Shown: positions 6,221 through 11,168 of the stretch, one piece after another
Position numbering within the stretch: the stretch's first letter is position 1
Layout of the letters: each line of letters opens with the position of its first letter
Source: an uncultured Clostridia bacterium
GTDB lineage: Bacteria; Bacillota; Clostridia; Oscillospirales; Oscillospiraceae
NCBI GenBank assembly: GCA_947176425.1
Contig: CAMWQV010000026.1
Location: forward strand, 1 to 11,168
Reading direction: 5' to 3'
Length of the DNA: 11,168 nucleotides
Program-made: the position numbers and the translations under genes
Notes under the pieces: generated by a model
Seen by the model: only the letters and a program-made list of their open reading frames with translations
Told to the model about the DNA's origin: nothing
The model's database searches: none

Positions 6221-6900
6221 ACCGCATTCTCCTCAATTAGATAGCCCATACCTTTCTTTGTTTGAATGAAATCGTCCAGTCCATATGTATTCAGTTTCTT
6301 GCGAAGCCGGTTGACATTGACGGTCAGAGTATTGTCATCAATATAACAATCGGATTCCCATAAAGAATCCATTAAACGTTCCCTGCTTACAATTTCGCCT
6401 TTGTTTTCTATCAACACAGAAAGTATTTTATATTCATTTTTTGTCAGATCAATGGCAGTGTTCTTATATACAAGCGTACAGTTTCGGGTATTCAGATATA
6501 TTTCACCACGCCCTGTCCCGGATACTGTTTCAGCAAAATCATATGTCCTGCGCAGTAAAGCCTGAATTTTTGCAATCAGCACTTCATAATCGAACGGCTT
6601 TGCCACAAAATCATCACCGCCCATATTCATTGCCATTACCATATTCAGATTGTCAGACGCAGAGGACAAGAATATCATTGGCACATTGGAAATCTCTCTG
6701 ATTTTTCTGCACCAGTAATAACCATCGAAAAAGGGCAGTCCGATATCCATAATAACTAAATGCGGCTCAATATCAGAAAATTCCTCCAGAATGTTCCGGA
6801 AGTTCTTTACCCCGAAGAATTGCAGCTCATATTTTCCGCCCCTGCTTTTCACTACCTCAAATATTCCATTGTCATCTTCTACCATATAAATTCGATACAT
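6217..6900 (-). CDS. BceR-type response regulator (OmpR family)
   Basis: The 227-residue protein has a receiver domain (acidic pair Asp9/Asp10, phospho-acceptor Asp52 in VIMDIGLP, Lys101 in VAKPF) and a winged-helix DNA-binding domain (about 135-225) containing DLTKNEYKILSVL and DDNTLTVNVNRLRKKL. It is expected to bind the operator at 5224-5237 and switch on the ATPase-permease genes when phosphorylated by the adjacent kinase. ATG 6900 is set by CGGAGGTG just upstream (4-nt spacing). It is the first gene of the minus-strand cluster and diverges from a second regulator at 7097. The two regulators are clearly different in sequence. Confidence 0.94.
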   Translation of the reverse strand: MYRIYMVEDDNGIFEVVKSRGGKYELQFFGVKNFRNILEEFSDIEPHLVIMDIGLPFFDGYYWCRKIREISNVPMIFLSSASDNLNMVMAMNMGGDDFVAKPFDYEVLIAKIQALLRRTYDFAETVSGTGRGEIYLNTRNCTLVYKNTAIDLTKNEYKILSVLIENKGEIVSRERLMDSLWESDCYIDDNTLTVNVNRLRKKLNTYGLDDFIQTKKGMGYLIEENAV

Positions 6901-6927
6901 ATTGCACCTCCGAATGATACGCGCTAT

Positions 6928-6956
6928 ATTGTACCTCTTTTGCAGGGCCTTGTCTA
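6928..6956 (-). promoter_or_regulatory. Promoter of the minus-strand regulator/kinase genes
   Basis: On the minus strand TAGACA (6956-6951) is followed by 17 bases and TACAAT (6933-6928). Each hexamer matches the sigma-A consensus at 5 of 6 positions. Transcription would begin near 6921, leaving about 20 nt before ATG 6900 that contain the ribosome site. This gives basal expression of the two-component pair, separate from the inducible transporter promoter. Confidence 0.65.
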
Positions 6957-6995
6957 CGTACCTGAGAGTAAAAAGTTGCAGACCTATATGAGCAG

Positions 6996-7016
6996 TATTG
7001 GCTCATTGCACCAATC
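6996..7016. promoter_or_regulatory. Possible operator between the two divergent modules
   Basis: ATTGG (6997-7001) is repeated inverted as CCAAT (7011-7015) with nine bases between. It lies directly upstream of the plus-strand promoter's -35 (7021) and about 40 bp from the minus-strand promoter. It could be a binding site shared by both promoters. The arms are only 5 bp, so chance is a real possibility. Confidence 0.2.
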
Positions 7017-7020
7017 AGAC

Positions 7021-7049
7021 TTGCATTATAACATTTCTCGAATTATACT
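7021..7049 (+). promoter_or_regulatory. Promoter of the plus-strand regulator/kinase genes
   Basis: TTGCAT (7021-7026) is followed by 17 bases and TATACT (7044-7049). Transcription would begin near 7056, giving a leader of about 40 nt before ATG 7097. It diverges from the promoter at 6928-6956; the two -35 elements are 64 bp apart. Confidence 0.6.
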
Positions 7050-7096
7050 ATGGCTGGTACATATATACCGAACATGAAACAGGAAGAAGGTTTCGC

Positions 7097-7792
7097 ATGA
7101 GCAATTTGCTGCTGTTAGAGGATGATTTGAGCCTTATCAATGGCCTTTCCTTTGCTTTTCAAAAGGCAGGCTATGGACTGGACATCGCCCGCACGCTCCA
7201 GGAGGCGGAAAATCTCTGGAAAGAGGGAAACTATGATTTGCTGGTTTTGGACGTTTCCCTCCCCGATGGTTCCGGCTTTACCTTTTGCGAGAAGGTCCGG
7301 CAAACATCCCAAGTCCCCATTGTTTTCCTGACTGCCTCAGACACAGAAACCAGTATCATCTTGGGGCTGGATATTGGCGGCGATGACTATATTACAAAGC
7401 CTTTCAAACTGGCGGTGCTGCTGTCCAGGATCAACGCGCTGCTCCGCAGAAGCCAGCATTTTCGGCAGGTGCCTGGGGAACTATGCTCGAATGGGATTAC
7501 CCTTCAGCTGCTGGAGGGCCGGGCCTATAAGAACAGCGCACCTATAGAGCTGACAGCGGCGGAATACAAGCTCCTCCGGTTTTTCATGGAACACCCCGGT
7601 ATCATCCTCTCCCCGGAACAGATTATAGGCAATCTGTGGGATTGTGACGGAAACTTTGTTAATGGGAATACGCTGGCGGTTTATATCCGCCGCCTGCGGG
7701 CAAAAATTGAGGAGAACCCCACCAAACCAATGCGGATTGTCACGATCCGCCGCATGGGATATAAGTGGAGTACAGGAGGCGCGTCAGAATGA
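7097..7792 (+). CDS. OmpR-family response regulator of the second module
   Basis: The 231-residue regulator has a receiver domain with an acidic pocket (EDD, residues 8-10), phospho-acceptor Asp52 in LVLDVSLPDGSG, Thr79 and Lys101 in ITKPF. A winged-helix domain (about 130-228) shows ELTAAEYKLLRFF and NGNTLAVYIRRLRAKI, ending RRMGYKW. I chose ATG 7097 (MSNLLLLEDD) because the receiver fold begins there and a purine-rich AGAAGG precedes it by 6 nt. The frame is open further upstream (6998), but those residues do not fit the family. It is the first gene of a GC-rich four-gene cluster. The likely target is the direct repeat before the ATPase gene (8818-8839). Confidence 0.94.
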   Translation: MSNLLLLEDDLSLINGLSFAFQKAGYGLDIARTLQEAENLWKEGNYDLLVLDVSLPDGSGFTFCEKVRQTSQVPIVFLTASDTETSIILGLDIGGDDYITKPFKLAVLLSRINALLRRSQHFRQVPGELCSNGITLQLLEGRAYKNSAPIELTAAEYKLLRFFMEHPGIILSPEQIIGNLWDCDGNFVNGNTLAVYIRRLRAKIEENPTKPMRIVTIRRMGYKWSTGGASE

Positions 7793-8817
7793 GAACCTTG
7801 GGCGGAAATAAAACATTTTTTCTCACAGTACTGCTGTGTGCGGCGGTATTTCCCGCACTGGCGGCGCTTCTGCTCTGCTGCTATCCTCTAAATGCGCTGC
7901 CGCTTTTGTTCGCGTCCTCTCTCTGTGTAGAGGCAGGCGTTTTTGTGCTTTGCTGGCAATATCTCCAGATGCGGGACCAGCAGTTGGAGGACGCCGCCCT
8001 TCAGATTGCGGACTATATTCTGGACCGGAGGAAGGGCGGTATTGCGTGCAGCAGGGAAGGGGCCATGTATCACCTGTTCCATGAGGTCAATTCCCTGGTG
8101 GCCATTGCGGACGCCCACGTTGACAGTGAGCGGCAGGCCAAAGAATTCCTGCGGGATACGATTTCGGACATTTCCCATCAGCTCAAAACACCCATCGCCG
8201 CGCTGAACATTTACAACGGGATTCTCCAGCAGGAGCCGGGGGACACCGCCGCCGTCCGTGAGTTTGCAGCCCTCTCGGAACAGGAGCTTGACCGAATGGA
8301 ATCTCTGGTGCAGAACCTGTTGAAAATGGCCCGGCTGGACGCGGGAGCCTTCACACTGGAGCAAGCGCCGGAAAATATATCGGAGCTGCTGGAGCATATC
8401 AAAGGGCAATATTCCTTCCGCACGAAACAGGAGGGAAAAGAGATCGTCCTAGAGGGGGACGAAAAGGGTATTCTCCTTTGCGACCGGGTGTGGCTGACAG
8501 AGGCCATCGGGAATCTTGTGAAAAACGCGCTGGACCATACGGCGCAGGGAGACCGTATTTTGATCCGGTGGCGGCTGTCGCCCTGTCTCACGCAAATCAC
8601 AGTAAAAGACACCGGCAGCGGTATCCATCCGGAGGACCTGTATCATATCTTCAAACGTTTCTACCGCAGCCGCTTTTCCAAAAATATGCAGGGGGTTGGT
8701 CTGGGACTGCCCCTGGCAAAGTCGATTATTGAGGCCCACAAGGGCAGTATCGAGGTTCACAGCGAGCTGGGACACGGGACAGCCATTACTGTTAATTTCC
8801 CTATTATGACAAAATAG
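7789..8817 (+). CDS. Intramembrane-sensing histidine kinase of the second module
   Basis: The 342-residue kinase has two membrane helices at about 9-31 and 36-57 with only a few residues between them, so it has no extracellular sensor domain. A dimerisation/phospho-acceptor region follows with His130 in ISDISHQLKTPIAAL, and then a complete catalytic domain (N box NLVKNALDH with Asn246, G1 DTGSGI at 274-279, F box IFKRFYRS, G2 GVGLGLPLAKS). ATG 7789 overlaps the regulator stop (ATGA) and has AGGAGG upstream; a GTG eight codons earlier is unlikely. The tiny sensor region suggests the stimulus comes from the membrane or from the partner transporter, as known for peptide-antibiotic modules. That role is inference. 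Confidence 0.93.
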   Translation: MRTLGGNKTFFLTVLLCAAVFPALAALLLCCYPLNALPLLFASSLCVEAGVFVLCWQYLQMRDQQLEDAALQIADYILDRRKGGIACSREGAMYHLFHEVNSLVAIADAHVDSERQAKEFLRDTISDISHQLKTPIAALNIYNGILQQEPGDTAAVREFAALSEQELDRMESLVQNLLKMARLDAGAFTLEQAPENISELLEHIKGQYSFRTKQEGKEIVLEGDEKGILLCDRVWLTEAIGNLVKNALDHTAQGDRILIRWRLSPCLTQITVKDTGSGIHPEDLYHIFKRFYRSRFSKNMQGVGLGLPLAKSIIEAHKGSIEVHSELGHGTAITVNFPIMTK

Positions 8818-8839
8818 TCATCTTCGATTCATCTGACAG
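8818..8839 (+). promoter_or_regulatory. 11-bp direct repeat, probable regulator-binding site
   Basis: TCATCT at 8818-8823 recurs at 8829-8834, exactly 11 bp apart (TCATCTTCGAT then TCATCTGACAG). Direct half-sites spaced one helical turn apart are typical for OmpR/PhoB-type regulators, which bind head to tail. The repeat covers the -35 area and ends 14 bp before the -10 at 8854, as in activator-dependent promoters. The first repeat begins inside or at the edge of the kinase stop region. Confidence 0.4.
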
Positions 8840-8859
8840 TAAGGTTTGCGTGCTATGAT
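8833..8859 (+). promoter_or_regulatory. Extended -10 promoter of the second ATPase/permease pair
   Basis: TGC TATGAT (8851-8859) is an extended -10. A CTGACA at 8833-8838 resembles a -35, but the spacer is only 15 bases, so activation by a regulator is likely. Transcription would begin near 8866, leaving about 25 nt before the ATPase start. The design copies the minus-strand transporter promoter at 5175-5183 (TGC TATACT, poor -35). Confidence 0.45.
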
Positions 8860-8891
8860 GCTCATGCAGTCCAATGAAAGAAAGGAGTTTT

Positions 8892-9581
8892 ATGCTTATG
8901 GACTTGTTGCGAGTAGAACATATCTGCAAAACTTACGGCAGCGGGGAAACGGCGGTCCACGCATTAAAGGATGTCAGCTTTTCCGTACCCAAAGGGGAAT
9001 TTGTTGCCATCGTTGGGGAATCCGGTTCCGGCAAGAGTACCCTTCTGAACATGATCGGAGCGCTGGACACCCCTACCTCCGGCAAGGTTTTTATCAACGA
9101 GAAGAACACCTTCGCCATGCAGGAAAAGGCTCTGACCATCTTTCGCCGCCGAAATATCGGTTTTATCTTTCAGGCGTTCAACCTGATCCCGGAGCTGTCC
9201 GTGGAGCAGAATATGATCTTCCCTGTGCTGCTGGACCACCAGCGGCCCAACAAGAGGTATCTGGACGAGCTTCTGGATGTCCTGGGCCTGGACGAGCGGC
9301 GGGACCATTTGCCCGGCCAGCTCTCCGGCGGACAGCAGCAGCGGGCAGCCATCGGACGGGCGCTGATGACCCGGCCCTCTTTGGTTCTGGCTGACGAACC
9401 GACTGGAAATCTGGATTCCCAAAACAGCAGCGAAGTCCTGGCTCTGCTGAAAGAAACGGCCCGGCAATATGAGCAGACCGTCATTATGATTACCCACAAT
9501 CCCGCCATCGCCCACACGGCGGACCGTGTTTTCCAGGTGTCCGACGGCGTGTTGACGGATCTTGGGGGGTGCCGGGCATGA
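8892..9581 (+). CDS. ABC transporter ATPase (LolD/MacB/SalX class) of the second module
   Basis: The ~229-residue cytoplasmic ATPase carries Walker A GESGSGKST, a Q-loop in FIFQAFNLIP, signature LSGGQQQR, Walker B LVLADEPTGNLD and switch His in MITHNPAIA. This is the class that pairs with FtsX/MacB-like permeases, and the permease gene follows directly with an ATGA overlap (9578-9581). The start is not certain: AAAGGAG (8881-8887) lies 4 nt before ATG 8892 and 10 nt before ATG 8898. The upstream in-frame ATG 8874 is excluded because the ribosome site would lie inside its coding region. It is separated from the kinase by 74 bp that hold a regulated promoter. Confidence 0.93.
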   Translation: MLMDLLRVEHICKTYGSGETAVHALKDVSFSVPKGEFVAIVGESGSGKSTLLNMIGALDTPTSGKVFINEKNTFAMQEKALTIFRRRNIGFIFQAFNLIPELSVEQNMIFPVLLDHQRPNKRYLDELLDVLGLDERRDHLPGQLSGGQQQRAAIGRALMTRPSLVLADEPTGNLDSQNSSEVLALLKETARQYEQTVIMITHNPAIAHTADRVFQVSDGVLTDLGGCRA

Positions 9582-11168
9582 GAAGCTATTTGAGCCTGAT
9601 CCCCATCTCCGCCAAAGTCCGGCGGCGGCAGAACCGCATGACCCTGCTGTGTATCATCTTCGCTGTGTTCCTGGTGACGGGTATTTTCAGCGTGGCGGAC
9701 ATTTTCATTCAGTCTGAGACAGCCAATGTAAAAGAAACCGGAGGCAACTGGCACATCAATCTGGAAAATATCTCGGAGGAAGATGCCGCGTCTATTGCCC
9801 GGCGGCCCGATGTGGCCGTGGCCTCCTGGTTTGACTCTGTCAATATGGACAAGGATCGGGACTACACGATCAACAGTCTCCCAACTGTGCTGGCCGGCAC
9901 AGAGGCCCCCTTTCGGACGGATATTATGACCTTTTTCCCAGAGGGCGCCAGTCTGGAGAGAGGCGAAGTCATTCTCACGCCCAACGCCAGGACGCTGCTG
10001 GGCGTTGACGTGGGAGACCGTGTGACGCTGGATACGCCTGCCGGAAGCTATGACTTCCTGATTACTGGCTTTCGCAGCGGAAACAGCCGCTATGCTACAG
10101 ACAGCGGTTTTGGAGAAACCACCGCCTTGCCGGTAAAGGGTGAACAGGCCGGCGCGTTTTTGCAGATGGAGGCTTTCCGGGAAATCCTTGCCGCCAATGG
10201 GGATGCGGGCAGCCCCGCCTGCTATATACAGTTCAGCGAAAGGGCCAATGCGAGACGCACCCTTTCTGAAATCAAAGAGCAGTTTCCGGAGGCCAAAGTC
10301 AATGAAAATATGATCCTTCTGGCGGCTGTGGGTGCCAGTGAAAACCGCATGGCAAAAAATATTTACCCAACGGTGATTGTGTTCTGCCTGCTGATTCTGC
10401 TGGCGGGGGTGCTGATGATCTCCGGGAGTCTGAACAGCGCCATTGCGCAGCGGACGCAGTTCTTCGGCATGATGCGGTGTATTGGCATGAGTAAAAAGCA
10501 GGTCATCCACTTTGTGGAGCTGGAGGCGCTGAACTGGTGCAAAACCGCGATCCCGGCTGGGATTCTTCTGGGTACAGCGGCCACCTGGTTTATGATTGCG
10601 TTCATGCATCGCTTTATAGGCGGCGAATTTGCAAGAATGGCGGTCTTCAGTGTCAGCCCGGTTGGAGTGGTCAGCGGGGCTGTGGTAGGGGTCCTTACGG
10701 TACTCCTTGCCGCTCAGGCCCCAGCGAAAAAGGCCGCGAAGGTTTCACCTGTGGCGGCGGTGTCCGGCAATGCGGACGCGGGGACGCAGAACCGCCAGCG
10801 GACTAACACCAGTTTGATGAAGATCGAAACCGCCCTGGGCGTCTCCCACGCGGCGGCGTCGAAAAAGAGCCTGTTTCTGATGGCAGGGTCCTTTGCCCTG
10901 AGCATTATCCTGTTTCTCTGCTTCTCCGTTCTGGTGGAGCTGCTGGGCATTTTGCTGCCCACGAAGTCGTACAGTTCGGATATCGACATTATCGTTTTGG
11001 AAAATGGAGAATTGATTGCTTCTGATCTGACGCGGCAGCTGGGGGAAATGCCCGGTGTCAAAAATGCGTTCGGGCGGAAGTACGCCGCTGCTGTCCCGGC
11101 AGAGTTCAGTGTGGAAGCGGGCCGGGACACATGTCTCTTATACCAATATCCGAGCACACCAGACGTCT
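9578..11168 (+). CDS. FtsX/MacB-type ABC transporter permease, truncated by the contig end
   Basis: The frame opens at ATG 9578 (overlapping the ATPase stop) and runs to the window edge without a stop. About 517 residues are genuine; the codons after ~11131 come from an apparent sequencing adapter. The first helix is at about 21-43. An extracellular domain of ~215 residues follows, then helices at about 262-286, 324-342 and 359-380, the FtsX core, with RTQFFGMMRCIGMSKKQV after the second helix. A fifth helix at about 432-456 starts a second repeat, so the whole protein is probably ~750-850 residues with two FtsX units. This differs from the BceB layout of the permease at 2275-4386. The likely role is export of, or protection from, envelope-active peptides together with the upstream ATPase; the substrate is unknown. 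Confidence 0.88.
   Translation, partial: MRSYLSLIPISAKVRRRQNRMTLLCIIFAVFLVTGIFSVADIFIQSETANVKETGGNWHINLENISEEDAASIARRPDVAVASWFDSVNMDKDRDYTINSLPTVLAGTEAPFRTDIMTFFPEGASLERGEVILTPNARTLLGVDVGDRVTLDTPAGSYDFLITGFRSGNSRYATDSGFGETTALPVKGEQAGAFLQMEAFREILAANGDAGSPACYIQFSERANARRTLSEIKEQFPEAKVNENMILLAAVGASENRMAKNIYPTVIVFCLLILLAGVLMISGSLNSAIAQRTQFFGMMRCIGMSKKQVIHFVELEALNWCKTAIPAGILLGTAATWFMIAFMHRFIGGEFARMAVFSVSPVGVVSGAVVGVLTVLLAAQAPAKKAAKVSPVAAVSGNADAGTQNRQRTNTSLMKIETALGVSHAAASKKSLFLMAGSFALSIILFLCFSVLVELLGILLPTKSYSSDIDIIVLENGELIASDLTRQLGEMPGVKNAFGRKYAAAVPAEFSVEAGRDTCLLYQYPSTPDV
11131..11168 (+). other. Residual Illumina Nextera adapter (assembly artefact)
   Basis: From 11131 the sequence aligns without gaps to the 34-base Nextera transposase adapter (mosaic end plus read-2 tail, as written 3' of an insert) at 28 of 34 positions. 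It includes TGTCTCTTATAC (11132-11143), TCCGAGC (11149-11155) and AGAC (11161-11164). Mismatches are at 11131, 11144, 11145, 11148, 11156 and 11160. The last four bases would be the start of an index. The adapter sequence is quoted from memory of a standard kit. Confidence 0.85.

Noticed and set aside
9170..10609. 479-aa minus-strand ORF
   Set aside because: It lies antisense to the ATPase and permease genes in GC-rich DNA, is rich in His/Arg/Gln/Gly with no domain pattern, and the opposite strand has complete conserved motifs.
1..11168. CRISPR arrays, tRNA or rRNA genes, insertion-sequence transposases
   Set aside because: I looked for regularly spaced repeats, tRNA-like cloverleafs and transposase motifs on both strands and saw none.

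Overview
The window looks like the accessory region of a mobile element from a gut-type Firmicute, probably class Clostridia. The basis is Shine-Dalgarno usage (AAAGGAGG, CGGAGGTG), sigma-A-like promoters, Lachnospiraceae-like protein sequences and gene families typical of clostridial integrative elements. No species can be named from this sequence. The right edge appears to be a true contig end: the last ~37 bases match the Illumina Nextera transposase adapter with several errors, so the final gene is cut by the assembly.

Layout from left to right. Positions 1-260 are GC-rich and packed with perfect inverted repeats, including a 14-pair hairpin at 150-181. They have no convincing gene and resemble an oriT or mobilisation control region. 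A very strong promoter (255-283) and a start with a ribosome site (316) follow, but the gene behind them is chopped after a few codons. Positions 368-988 (minus) encode a lipoprotein with an LprI/DUF1311-like domain. Positions 1023-1361 hold its promoter and otherwise nothing I can identify. Positions 1362-2228 are a graveyard: four head-to-head and tail-to-tail fragments of a response regulator, an ABC ATPase and an ABC-2 permease. One inversion of about 1688-2106 would put all of them back on the minus strand in operon order (regulator, ATPase, permease), so this is probably a decayed lantibiotic/bacitracin-type export module.

Positions 2275-6900 (minus) are a complete Bce-type peptide-antibiotic sensing and detoxification module: response regulator, intramembrane-sensing kinase, ABC ATPase and a 10-helix BceB-type permease. 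A promoter lies before the regulator. A second, regulated promoter before the ATPase carries a near-perfect BceR-type operator (5224-5237). Positions 7097 to the end (plus) are a second, divergent module with the same order (regulator, kinase, ATPase, FtsX/MacB-type permease). It is distinctly more GC-rich and has its own promoters, including an 11-bp direct repeat in front of the ATPase promoter. The two modules fire divergently from the 196-bp gap at 6901-7096.

Together the region reads as a peptide-antibiotic/envelope-stress island: two intact-looking sensor-transporter modules of different origin, relics of a third, and a putative lysozyme-inhibitor-like lipoprotein, beside a likely DNA-transfer region. 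The individual families are known. The combination, the scrambled relic and the operators are the parts worth checking.
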